Of a stretch of DNA of 64,000 bases, positions 49,810-60,240 are shown piece by piece. The DNA lies in contig JAZBQD010000013.1 of NCBI GenBank assembly GCA_036583965.1, positions 5,620,144-5,684,143 on the forward strand. Direction: 5' to 3'. Made by a program: the position numbers and the translations under genes. Positions within the stretch are counted from its first letter, which is position 1. Each line of letters opens with the position of its first letter. The notes beneath the pieces were generated by a model, which did no database searches, was not told where the DNA came from, and worked only from the letters and a program-made list of their open reading frames with translations. The stretch is from Prunella strophiata (Eukaryota; Chordata; Aves; Passeriformes; Prunellidae).

Positions 49810-49890
49810 TATCTATACAGCACCTATTTGGGCCTTGCACTGCAAGCTCTTTAGCTGGGGACATGGTCTGGAAGTATATTGTCAGCTGCA
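49810..49890. mobile_element. Possible ancient amniote repeat fragment
   Basis: TATACAGCACCTATTTGGGCC and TGCAAGCTCTTTAGCTGGGG lie side by side. Each resembles a piece of the old repeat suggested at 2,265-2,362, but their order differs from that copy, so this may be two fragments or chance. Confidence 0.2.
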
Positions 49891-52219
49891 ATGGGCTTTA
49901 TCTCCATTTATAGCAGTAAATCTAATTTTTGGTGCCAAGTGCAACATTAGCCTTACAATGACATCTATTAAAGACATTTTCCCCTGAAGACTGTGATCTG
50001 ACCAACAACCAGCTTGCACTGTTCGTATTTTTATTTTATTACAAAACCACCATGTTCATATTATCTTTCCACTTCTCTAATTTCAAGCATTTTCTTAAAA
50101 TACAGTACGACAGGCACTGAATTACAGAAATCCCACACTCTGGCATTACATGGGCTTCACTTGAGATGCTGCCATCCTTCCTTCCCTGAAGTTAAAATTA
50201 AAGCACAAACCTGACTGGTTAGTCTCCAGTAATGTGTAAGTTTAGCAGAGGCTGACTTGTTTTCTCTGTGCCATCAGAAGCATTCCTGATGGGCACCCAG
50301 CCCCTTTCCCCCTGCCCTGACACAGAGGAGGCAGGGGACAGCAGCCTGGCACAGCATGGAGCAGTTCTTATGGGGAAAAAAATTGCAAGTTCCCCTGAAA
50401 TGCTGCATCCTGCATGCCTCAAAGGACAGCTGCTACCTTCTCACTTACAAAATGTGACCCCAGCCAGTCAATGTACAGCGCTACTGCTGTCAGATACCCT
50501 CCCACTCACCACTTTTGATGGTCAAAGCCATTGAAATGCAGTGACTTCCCCTCTGCCTCAAAAGGGGATGTGCTTTGCCTTTGCTCCGGGAAGTTTTAGG
50601 GAGGGTGCTTTGGGGTTTTCAGTTTTTGTTGAGGGTACAACCCAAGCTGTTTTAGATAAACACAGAGGTAGTAGGAGTCCATGTGTAACCACAGAGGAAG
50701 TGAGCACAAATAGGCAAATGTTCTGAATAATGGCAGTGCAGATGCACATGGAAACTTGCTTGAACTCACCTGGACTCCTTTTCCCCTTTCTTGTCCAACC
50801 AGTTAAAGATAGGGAACGTCCCAGGCCTCTGGCATATGGTATTAGATGCTCTGGGCATTAGGTAGAAAACTGATAAGTCTTTTGAAATAGAACAGTTGGT
50901 GTCATGTAGCCCAGGTCCCACTTCATATGAACTCTCAAAATTTGGAAAGGAGAGGGAGGTTTGATTTATTACAAGTGAAACAGAAACTGAGGTGCTCTAT
51001 CAGTCATTTGCATCTCATGGGAGTGGAAGCTGGTTTGTTGGGCTATGGCCATGGCTTGTGTTCCGTTAAGGAAGAACTCTTCTGCAGCTTTCAGAAAGTC
51101 ATATAAATATCTCAGAAAAGGTTACATGAATATACCAGAGGCACAACTGTAAATCACAGATTACTAATTATGAAAGCATTGTGAGATCTTTGAGTTGAAA
51201 GGATGTCTTTTCTGGATAGGCAAATATTTTAATTCCATACTCCAATGATCAGTGTTTCAGCAGGACCCTTAAAATATATTTTCTTTCCATGACTGTCCTG
51301 TATGGTTAGTTACACCTCCATGCATGATTTCAAGTTCTACAGCTCTATCAAAAGTACTAGTTTTCTCTGCATTTGGTTGCTCTTACAAGACTCTGAATTA
51401 TTAGTACGGCATTCAGCTTGAAATCCTCCTGCACAATTCACAGGGTGAAATATTAGAAAATAGCAGTTATTATTGTTATTTTCTGTTCATTAAATGCTAA
51501 CGGAAATTCAGCCCATCTTCAAAATACCATGACTTTGCACAGGCAGAGGTAAAGAGGTACAGACACATGAAATTATTTTTCCAAATTCAAACCACCTATC
51601 AGTGGCAAACAAATTCTCATACTCAGCTCTGTTTTAGCCACCAAAATAGAAGTTGTCAGAATGAAGCTGATGGTCCTCTCTCTGCACTCAGGTCACTTTT
51701 TCCCTCACTCAGGAGCTGAGGAATATCAATACAACAATTAGACCCATCACCTTACAAGCAGCAACCAGAAACTGGGAGACCCAGCCTGACTGGAATAAAC
51801 CAGCTGACTACAGCTGCTAAAAAGAGGTCCACACTTGGGCAAATACTCAAGACATTCCTTCTCCAAGGCACCACCCATAATAACAGGCCAACAGTCTCAA
51901 ACACCTCTGCATTTGGATGGATATGCAGAACCGCATACATTAAACTGCTTTTCTTGGAGTTCATTTAAGAATGCTGCCAGCTTGTAAACAGCAGAGTCAG
52001 TTCTGCTGCCAACACAATTTCTACCTAGAGCAAGCGGAAGTGCTTTTCCAAGAATTTCCAAGACTGTTGCGTCACGCCGTGTGCTGGCATTGCACCATGC
52101 AACCCGAGGAGCGAAGACACAAAAATACAAGCTGCTGCTTGGTGCATCCTGAAGGGATTATTTAGAGGCTTTTACTTATTTTCAGGAAGAGACTGACAGT
52201 GCAGAACAGACCTTCCAAA
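49891..52219. other. Non-coding stretch, nothing recognised
   Basis: AT-rich. A weak SINE-like echo at 51,541-51,640 is the only repeat suspicion. Short frames are unrecognised. Confidence 0.55.
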
Positions 52220-52580
52220 AACTCCCCGTGCTCACTGCAGGGGAATTTAGTTTCATTAATACTTTCAGTGCTGTAGCAAAAAGAGAGTTATTTTTATAGC
52301 TGGCATGTTTCAATTTTCATTACAATTTTGAAAGCTTTGTTTGATAAAGTACAGTGGAGACTAAGAAATGTAGCATTTCTGAAGGACTAGAGAGACTTCT
52401 CTAGCCTCCCTCCCCCGTCATGGGTTTTGCATAATCCTAAAGTGTTAGTCCTTTGGCAACTTTACCATTTTGAAGCTTTATTAGAATTATGTGTATGATG
52501 ACAGCATTTACAGACTGTTGCTAAGGTCAGGGTCCCATTATGCAAACTTTTAAATATGATGAGCATTTATAAGATAAATA
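52220..52580. promoter_or_regulatory. Candidate conserved non-coding element
   Basis: Two adjacent complex AT-rich blocks (about 52,235-52,390 and 52,425-52,575) with ATTAATAC, TTTGATAAAG, a TTTGCATAAT octamer-like site and CCCATTATGCAAAC. They are separated by a short C-rich patch. No frame or known repeat. Texture-based. Confidence 0.3.
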
Positions 52581-55500
52581 CACAAAACAAACCAAGGACA
52601 TCATATTCTCCATACTTTAAAGATGAAGAAAACTGAACTTGCTTAACTTCCTTCATGACCATAGCATGGAAAGTTTAAATCAGAGATGGAAGCAGAGTTC
52701 CTTGTACCACAAGCTCACCCAAAAGAATTAAATATGGGCAAATTTCAACCACTGCATTAATTAATAAAAGCAAATGCTTATAACCAAGCTTTCTGGGTAA
52801 AACTTTTCAAGTAATAATTTACATTACTTTTAAAAAACACTCAGCCAAACATCACTCTGCTGACATCTGAAGAATTTCAAGACAACTCTCAGTCTCATGC
52901 CAAAATTCCCATTATTGAGCATTCTGGTACTATGGTTCTGGCTATGTACACTTCATAGCTGTGCACACAAATTTGTAATTTTTAGTGGATTCCTTACCAT
53001 CTACAACTTTGGTAGATATTTTCCCTGCTTAGAAGGATATCCATGCTTTTCTTTGAAGACTAGGCATAATCATGTCATTAATATCATATTATCAAAGAAC
53101 ATTTGAGCTGCCTAGAAAAGAACAAAGAGCTTTTTTCAAGGACTTGAAGAGTTTGATGCAAAAAGTTCTACATGAAGACTGTTCTGGATACTTTAAAAGG
53201 GTAAACAGAAACTAGGAATAACAAAGCACCTCACCCTTCCAGGGATAGGGGAAACAGCATTAAATAAAAACAGCACAAGTTTAGGTCTCACTATACACTG
53301 TCATAATTTCAAACCTTCTTTTGAACAGGTCTTGTTTTAAAAAGCATTCTTCAATTGTATGTCTTTGCTAGTGAAGTTTTGAGGACAATTTGTCCCTCCA
53401 CAGAAGAAACCACTACTGTACTGCTCCATCCACTCTGGGCAGTAAACTAACCAGGAGCCTCTTGCAAAGGGACAGAGAGGCTGTTTTTTCAGTTTAGTTC
53501 AATAACCACTTCTTTCAGACTGCAGAAAGCAACTGAGATTTGAGGAGGGGCAGAAGGGCAGGAAAGCTGACTTCCCTCCAAATGAAAACTAGGTGTTAGA
53601 AACTAGTATCTGCTAGTTCCAAACTCAGAAAAGAGCAACAAAAATAGAAAACAATCAGTTCACTTTTGCTCAAAGAACACTTTCTTTGCTTTGCATTTAA
53701 ATTGGAGCTGAATAAAAACCACAGAATAAGTCACACAGGAAGAGATCTCAGGAGGTCATCAGAAAGTATTTTGATCTGAAAGTATTTTACAAATATTTTT
53801 ATTTAACACTTCAAAATCTTCAGGTTTAACATTTCATTAAATTTAATGCTATATAAGAAGTTTCTTGAGTCACTTCTCAGAAACAATAACATAGTAAATT
53901 AATTTTGTTTCTGATTTGCATGTTGAATCATAGGTTGAATGTGTTAACCCTGTCCTTCTGCTTAACATGAAATTTAGTTTAAAGTTATTTTAGTTGCACA
54001 TCAACATGTTTTAATAGGTACAGACCAGAAAGAGCCAGTCTTTCTGCTGGAGAGTAACTACCAGATAGACAAACAAGCAAGCTTTAAAATAAGGTTTCTT
54101 GCTGGCTGATTTCAATTCTCAGCTAAAACTGGCAATGCAAATTACTCTGTTCTGTTCTTTATCGAACAAGAGAAAAGATTTCCAAACTGTCAAACTGGCT
54201 GGTGGCATCTTGACAGCAGATGGAAATGCAGTAAGTGCATGGCAGTGTCTACTGCCACTACATGGCAGTGTCTTTATGTGACTCCTAGAAGACTGAATCC
54301 CCTCACTGAATGGCTCTTTATACAACAGGAAATGAGCACACATTTAGGGGAAGGAATCTGCTGTACACCCTGACATCTTAAACGGGTCCAGGAATGAATG
54401 GGACCAGCCCAGCATGAAGAGCAGCCCGGTTGTTTACCATGAGGCCTCTCCCCAGTCACTCCATCGTGTATCTCTTTTTACACTCATGGCAAAGGACTGA
54501 TCTGAAGACAATTTTATCTTGCAGTGTTTGCTTCAGTGGGGGAAGGGAGTGGATAGGGCAAACTGATATATTATGGAAAGCCATCCCCTCTTCCTTTACC
54601 TCAGGGGACTAAAGGACAGCAAATGCCTCAGGCCAGCGTACTGACATGAAATGTTTCCTACCTCCCATCCAGAACCTGGGCGAGGACAACACTGACACGC
54701 TTTTCCATCCAGTATCTAAAGCTGGAACAACAAAGGGGGTTGTTCCTAAGTCCTGCACAGATCTCTCAGAACATCTAGCAACAGAAGCAAGAAGTTTGCC
54801 CTGTTTTCAGGGATGCTTTTATTGGGAGGGTTCCCTGGTGACTGTTTTGAGCAGGAAACCAATCCCTGCACTTCTTTAACCTCTTCTTACTGCCAGTTGA
54901 AGACTCAGACCCTTCTTCTCCCAGCTTAGCTGTCAGTGCATGTCTTCTGACAGTTTCTGCAGGACAGCTCAGTTTGTCTTTCCTCCATTAGAGAGAGTAA
55001 GTGAAGGAAGCTTCCTACAATTGGTCCATTTCCAAGTGCCCGCTTGAGGTTTTTAGTTGAAAAGATCACTCTTTAGCCCCTTCAAATCCGCAGGGTGCAC
55101 ATCCGAAAATGTGATATAATACATATGTAATCCTGGATAAACTCCATTCCCCACCCCTTTCCATTAAGTAAAATCAGTAACTAGAATCCCTGTTCAGGAT
55201 TTGTGATTACAAGGATCACTGTCCGCCCTACCCTGGTCAAACAATACGGGCTCTAGGAAAGCATGAGAGCCTTCATTTCAATAACGCAAAACCCTGTTGC
55301 TTCCACTCCAGAACAGCTGACTTGAAGTGCATGCTAGGCTGTGCTTATTAACAAAATGAGAAATCTGATACATAGAAAGAAAACACTATGTGAGGATTAA
55401 TCCTGGATTGCAGTTTGTGGCCAGCACTGGGACATCATCCAAACACAGATGAGAAAGAACAGAATTTCTCCCACCTGTCACTTACAGCAGGTACAGCTAT

Positions 55501-56689
55501 TGCTGTGTTGTAGCCTCATCCTTTACAGCTATTGTAACAACTCATTTTGTATCAGCTTAAAATTCAGGATTGACCTCACTGTTTCATTTCTTCCTTGTTT
55601 TGTGGGAGCCAGCACTGGAGGGTGAATTTTCTTTCCAGGAATTACAAACAAGCGTGAGTAACTTACAAGTTTGGACAGCTAGCACAATACACGTATGCTT
55701 CAAGAAAAGAAACCCAGCTTAAAACCCACATCCTATTGGAACCTGGAGATGCTAACTGAACAAGAAAATACAACTCTCAGGAACATCTTTTTCACATTGT
55801 CCTGCTGCTTTTGAGAGAAGTAAGCACACTGTCACTGCTGATTGCAAGAGACCTGAACAAACCAATGCAGTTTCTTTGCCAATGAGCTACTGCACAGCAG
55901 AGTGAAATCCCTATTGCAATACATTGTCCTTGCTCCTGATAGTACAGCAAGACAAAAACCAATATAAAAAGGCCTAATGGCTCAGTCACTGGTGTTCAAT
56001 ACACACCAAACCAAAGAAGTCATCTTTATTTTTTTTTTAAATATATTCTCCTGCTTATGGTTGGGTTGACACTGTTGTTGCAATGCCACAGCTGAGCCCT
56101 GTTAATTTTTCTCCAAGCCCAGCAGGGAAGGCATGTCTGCTGATGCTGAAATGGGCCCTTCCCATTGAGCTTCGCCTGTCACAATACAGCCAATATAATG
56201 GCCATGGCACAAATGTGATTCTGCTTTCTTCCACTCCAACACCACCTTTGCTGCAGCACTGAAATGTCACTTTGTGGCAATGTTCTTCCCTGGCTGTTGG
56301 CAGAAGCTGCAGTGTTGTTCGTGCACTTTATCAGTCAGATTTGGTTAGGATATGGGAAACCTGGATTTCTGTAGAGAAAACATGGCAACCTCTTCCTACC
56401 AATACCTCTGGCTGTCAAGCTGTGATATGTTCATCAGACTGGATGACAGGGTTAAATGCTGCAGTCAGCACAAACAGTTCTGATAGGAAGGCAAATGCAC
56501 CTCGGTTTTCAAACATCATCCCATTTCCCTACATCTATCATCAAAGAAGGCAGCAGGAGCTCAAAGAATAGCCACATACTATTTTCTGCAAGGTCAGAGG
56601 AATGCACAACATACACTTTATGTTTGGCAGCTCTTAATTACTATGGGCTGTAAAGATGCTAGGAAACGACAACTCTCATTGCAAGATCT
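52581..56689. other. Non-coding stretch, nothing recognised
   Basis: AT-rich, especially 53,770-54,020. Donor-like sites near 54,231, 54,998 and 55,485 lack matching acceptors. A 99-codon plus-strand frame at 56,272-56,571 is unrecognised. Confidence 0.55.
54238..54273. repeat. Short direct duplication with internal inverted repeat
   Basis: CATGGCAGTGTCT occurs at 54,238-54,250 and again at 54,261-54,273. Between them GGCAGT and ACTGCC can pair. A small local duplication. Confidence 0.7.
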
Positions 56690-56850
56690 GCTGTTCACAA
56701 CTTCAAATTTCATGCTGTGATCACCAATTTTGGGCTGTGGTAGCTGTTTTAGAGCGTTTAAATCCATTACACAGCCAAACTGCTAAGCATTATGTTTTCT
56801 AGTTATTTTAAACAACTAATCAAAATAAATTGGACATGTACCCTTCTGGA
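56690..56850. promoter_or_regulatory. Candidate conserved non-coding element
   Basis: TTTTAGAGCGTTTAAATCC, AAACTGCTAAGCATTATG and ACAACTAATCAAAATAAATT sit in repeat-free AT-rich DNA about 1.3 kb left of the promoter island. Possible intron-1 enhancer. Texture-based. Confidence 0.25.
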
Positions 56851-57219
56851 ACAAGGCCTCTCACCTTCTCTTTCTCTCCTCTCTCCCCCCCACCCCTTGT
56901 CACACATTGGCTTCTGCCAAACAATTCAGCACTGACACTACAGCGCATCACGTGATAGCAAGTGCTCCAAGCATCTTGCAATACTTATTACTATCTACAC
57001 ATCCATAAGTCATTCCACCCAGAAATATATGTGAATACTAACATGAGCTATTTCCTTATGCATTAAAGATTTAGAGCTCTTCCAGATCCTTGGAAGAAGC
57101 TTGTTCCCCCCAAACACTGAAAAATCATCCCTTTTATGTGTGTGTCTCATGTGCATTTCACGTAGATTAGGAAGCATGACATAAGGAAAACCTGCCATAT
57201 CCTCATACTCTCCCATTCC

Positions 57220-58110
57220 TCCTGCTTACGCTCCTGCGGCCACACAAGTCTGTCATGATTAAGCAATGGATTTTAGATGTCAAAGAACAAGGCACTTACA
57301 CAGGGTGTCCTTACCCATGTTAGAATGGAAAGTAACAAATGTAAGAGGTTGCTCACTCTTAATGCTGATCTCCTCCAGAGCTAAAATGATATGTCAGTAG
57401 CAGGTGTCAAGTTTGAAGACCCCCCTCCCCTCCTCTTTTTTTTTTTTTTTTTTTTAAATAAATATAACAAAGGGCACACAGATTTGACCTAATGGGTCAA
57501 CCATCAAAAGTTAAACTGATTTAAATAATTAGACCTAGAATGTCAGGCACCACTGCAAATAATTGCTCCTAATGCTTTTAGGATTAGATTGCTAATGAAA
57601 AGGCGCAAAAAGGAGGCCATTTGCAGTTGTGGAAATAAGTCAATTTTCTTTCCATGTGTCATTTTCCTCATGTAGATTTGCTGTGAAATCTTAAGGAGTC
57701 ATTTACAGCTTTCTCTCCAGAGCCGCTGTAGTATATACAATAGTTCTGAGTAATAAAAAATAGCAATAAGTCATCTTGAAATATTAGTTGTTTATACACT
57801 GTATTTATCAAGCATAGCAAACATCTGCTCATAGTTCTGACATTTTCCAATGAAAGTGACTATTGCATATTGTTTTCCCCTTAATTTCTGGAAAAACATG
57901 GGAGCTATTCAAATATAAACAGCATTCCGCAACAAATTTAAACCAGTTTTGGTCAAAGGACAGTTCATTAGCAGAATGTAATTCTGATGCTCTTAACTGG
58001 TTTCCGGCTGCTCTCTCAGATTTATTCCAACAACTAAGTAATACCCTGAGTGATTTCGGTAACCGTCTGCTAAAGCACTGGGTTCCATGTAGAATTCATT
58101 AATTCTGTGT
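57220..58110. promoter_or_regulatory. Candidate conserved non-coding element beside the promoter
   Basis: This roughly 900-base AT-rich stretch abuts the CpG island on the side that would be the start of intron 1. Apart from a T run at 57,436-57,456 it is repeat-free. It holds many homeodomain-type ATTA/TAAT cores (dense at 57,520-57,600), a GCGCAAAAAGGAGGCC segment near 57,603, and isolated CpGs in AT-rich surroundings. No reading frame of note crosses it. This texture is typical of ancient enhancers near developmental regulators. The call is by appearance only; no alignment was possible. Confidence 0.4.
57436..57456. repeat. 21-base poly(T) run
   Basis: A T run directly after a C/T-rich block (from 57,421), inside the candidate regulatory stretch next to the CpG island. 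Confidence 0.9.
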
Positions 58111-58792
58111 AAAGGTGTGTACACCCCCGCCCCACTCGCAGACTCTAACGCCAAGTTACCCGTCTCTGGAAGCGCCCAGGCCACCCGAGTTCTCAAAGGT
58201 TGCGGATTTCGCAGCAGAAAGATTCGAGCGCCCAGACCCCGTGTGTACAAACGCGTTCCCCGGGCGGCGGCGGGGCCGGGCGCGGTGTCCGGCGGCCGCG
58301 GAGCCCCCGGGAGGAGCGCGGCTGGCGGCCCCGATAACGGGGGGCGCGCCGAGAGCCGCCCGCCGCCGCCGTGCCCACTTCCACCTGGGACCCGGCCAAG
58401 CAGGAGTCAATAATTGACTTCCCCGCCGGCTCTCGCCCCGTACCAAAGGGGCCGGGCGCGGGCTGGGCGCTGCGGGCACCGCGGGGCTCCCCGGGCCGCG
58501 CACCACGCAGGGGGCCGGCACGCAGCCTCCCCCGCCCCCACTCCCCCCGCCGGCTTTGCTTTGCTTTTAAATGCAACCAGAAAACACAAAAAGCCCGGCT
58601 CCCCCCGCCGCCGAGCTGGCACCGGCACCGGCGCGCCGGGAGATGCAGAGCCCGGTCCGGCTCCGCGGCGCCGTGCTCCCGGGACCGGGCAGCCGCGGGC
58701 AGCAAGCAGCCCTCTCGGCTCCTCTACTGCGATGTCGAGCGCCTCGGCAGTAATATTGCCAGCCTGGACGTACAATTTCTTTTTTTTTCTTT

Positions 58793-58794
<2 letters not shown>

Positions 58795-58837
<43 letters not shown>
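58795..58837. repeat. 43-base T homopolymer inside the CpG island
   Basis: An unbroken T run of 43 bases is preceded by a T-rich, C-interrupted stretch from about 58,777. It sits in otherwise GC-rich sequence. It could be an expanded microsatellite or the remnant of a retroposed poly(A) on the minus strand; no target-site duplication is evident by eye. Run length may be affected by sequencing error. Confidence 0.85.
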
Positions 58838-58841
<4 letters not shown>

Positions 58842-60032
58842 CGGGTGGACAGCTCTACGCTGGCTAGCGCGGCCGGGGAACGTGCATTTCCTGCGGGGCA
58901 CAAAGCCGGCGGGCATGGTCCGGGGAGCCCCTGGCCGCGGGAGGGTGCGCGATCCTGCTCCGTCCATTGCGTCCGAGATGGGGCCGTAACAAAAGCCAGA
59001 GACCCGCAGCGACGGGCAGAGCGAGCGGGGCCGGCGGGTCCTTCCCTCCGCGATCCCGAGCGGCCGAGGGGGGCGGCGGGGAAGGGGGGAGCCAGGGCAA
59101 AAGTTCACCGCGGTCCCGGTAGGGCAGGGGGTGCTCGGTGGAGCTGGGGCCGGCGCTGGGGTTGGGGGATGCCGGCCTGGCTCGTCGCCTCGCAGCCCGG
59201 CGGATGGACCGCGGGGGGCGGGAAGGAGGCGATGCAAGTCCCGGGAGCCCCTTTCCTGCCCTCTCCTCCACAATGCGGCCAGATCCCCGGCACAAACACG
59301 CCCCCCGGCACCCCGGGGCTCCGCTCCCTCCTTTCGGGGAAAAAAATAAAATCAAATAAAATACAATACGGCTAACTTGAAGGGACGAGTGGGGATGGGG
59401 AGCAGGCGGCTGCCTGCGCGCCCCGCCGCTCAGCCCCACGCCGGCCGGCCCCGGCGGGCAGCAGCTGCGGCCCCCCGCCCCGACCCCGCTGCCGCCGGGG
59501 AAGGGGCAAACCCGTGCGCACACACACAAATGGCACGGGAGGAGGGGAAAGTTTCCAGCCGCTTCAACCAAATAACCAACATTTGCAATCTCCAGACAGG
59601 CACGGTGGCCAGCACACCGATGCACGCCCCGGCCCCCGAAGCTACGGGGCAGCGCGCCCGGAGAGCGAGGGGAGGGGGCCCGGGGCACGGAGAGAGGGGG
59701 GCAAGAGCAGAGAAACCATCTCGGGTTTTTTCAATGGAAGTACCGCCGGTGCCGGGTACGGCTGATGCCGGGCAGGGAACAAGGGGACACCCCCGCCACC
59801 CCGGCGACTCTCCCGAGCGGACCCGTGCAGATGGGCAAATCACCGGGGCTGCAAATAAAGAGGGAGCGGGGGAGCGGGGCTGGGCTGCACCGCGGAGCCC
59901 GGCAGCGCCCGGCCGCCCCGCGGGACCCGCGCCCCCGCCCGCGCCCCGCGCCGCGTTACCTTCTTATTGCATCTGGAGCAGCAGCTTTTCTTCCCTTTCC
60001 CCTCTCCTCCTCTCCCTCTCCTGTCCTCTCGG

Positions 60033-60038
60033 TTTATA
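60033..60038 (-). promoter_or_regulatory. TATAAA on the minus strand, possibly an alternative core promoter
   Basis: The minus strand reads TATAAA here, inside the presumed first exon. A start about 30 bases downstream would give a first exon of only about 45 bases ending at the 59,960 donor. CpG-island promoters usually lack a TATA box, so this may be chance; the YY1-linked start is preferred. Confidence 0.25.
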
Positions 60039-60073
60039 CCAGCCTGTTCCTCATCTCACAGCCTTCCTCCCAG

Positions 60074-60083
60074 CGCCATCTTG
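60074..60083 (-). promoter_or_regulatory. YY1-type element (CAAGATGGCG)
   Basis: The minus strand reads CAAGATGGCG, a near-perfect YY1 core. In vertebrate promoters this motif in sense orientation sits just downstream of the transcription start and helps fix initiation. Its orientation supports minus-strand transcription starting at roughly 60,085-60,100. It also contains the ATG of the first upstream reading frame, as is common in YY1-positioned promoters. Confidence 0.6.
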
Positions 60084-60091
60084 CAAGCTTG

Positions 60092-60097
60092 TGACGT
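60092..60097. promoter_or_regulatory. CRE half-site TGACGT
   Basis: TGACGT lies nine bases upstream (minus-strand sense) of the YY1-type core. It matches a CREB/ATF half-site. Its position next to the presumed start is typical of CREB-bound CpG-island promoters. A six-base match alone is weak; the context gives it some weight. Confidence 0.35.
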
Positions 60098-60142
60098 TGG
60101 GAGCCGCTCACCCCTGACCCACATTTGAATAGAAGCCAAAAT

Positions 60143-60240
60143 GAAAAAAAGAAGAGGAGAGAGCGAGGGAGAGAGGAGAGAAAGAGGGGAAAGAAGAAGA
60201 AGAAAGAGCGGAACAAGGAGAGGCAGGGAAAGCAGCAGCT
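60143..60240. repeat. Homopurine tract upstream of the presumed start
   Basis: The plus strand is almost entirely A and G, with an uninterrupted 44-base purine run at 60,165-60,208. On the minus strand it is a CT-rich block immediately upstream of the presumed transcription start. CT/GA blocks are common in vertebrate promoters, can bind GAGA-type or PTB-like factors, and can adopt non-B DNA structure. A pyrimidine-rich plus-strand block of similar make-up lies at about 59,985-60,030, so the two flank the start in opposite sense. Confidence 0.6.

Larger units (their letters stand above)
59960..60095 (-). other. Candidate non-coding first exon (5' UTR) of an unidentified gene
   Basis: Reading the minus strand leftwards from the YY1/CRE cluster, the sequence reaches CAGATGCAATAAGAAG followed by GTAACG, a good match to a vertebrate 5' splice site. 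The last exon base would be 59,960. The exon contains three ATGs, each followed quickly by a stop: 60,079-60,056 (seven codons, MALGGRL), 60,054-60,034 (six codons, MRNRLV) and 59,972-59,964 (two codons). No frame stays open through the donor from these starts, so the exon is most simply a 5' UTR exon, with translation starting in a later exon outside the window or not recognised. The right boundary (transcription start) is inferred from the YY1 position and is uncertain by tens of bases. The gene cannot be named; a long non-coding RNA is also possible. Confidence 0.5.

Noticed and set aside
58371..59375. 334-codon plus-strand frame in the CpG island
   Set aside because: GC-rich DNA rarely has stops. 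The frame runs through the T43 run as poly-Phe, is Arg/Pro/Gly/Ala-rich and overlaps equally long frames on the minus strand. No domain.
58864..59688. 274-codon minus-strand frame in the CpG island
   Set aside because: Low-complexity Pro/Arg/Gly/Ser composition, overlapped by other open frames; lies in the presumed intron just after the donor.
59377..60117. 246-codon plus-strand frame across the presumed first exon
   Set aside because: Composition-driven; ends in Ser/Leu runs from the pyrimidine tract; no domain, and it runs antisense to the splice donor and YY1 orientation.
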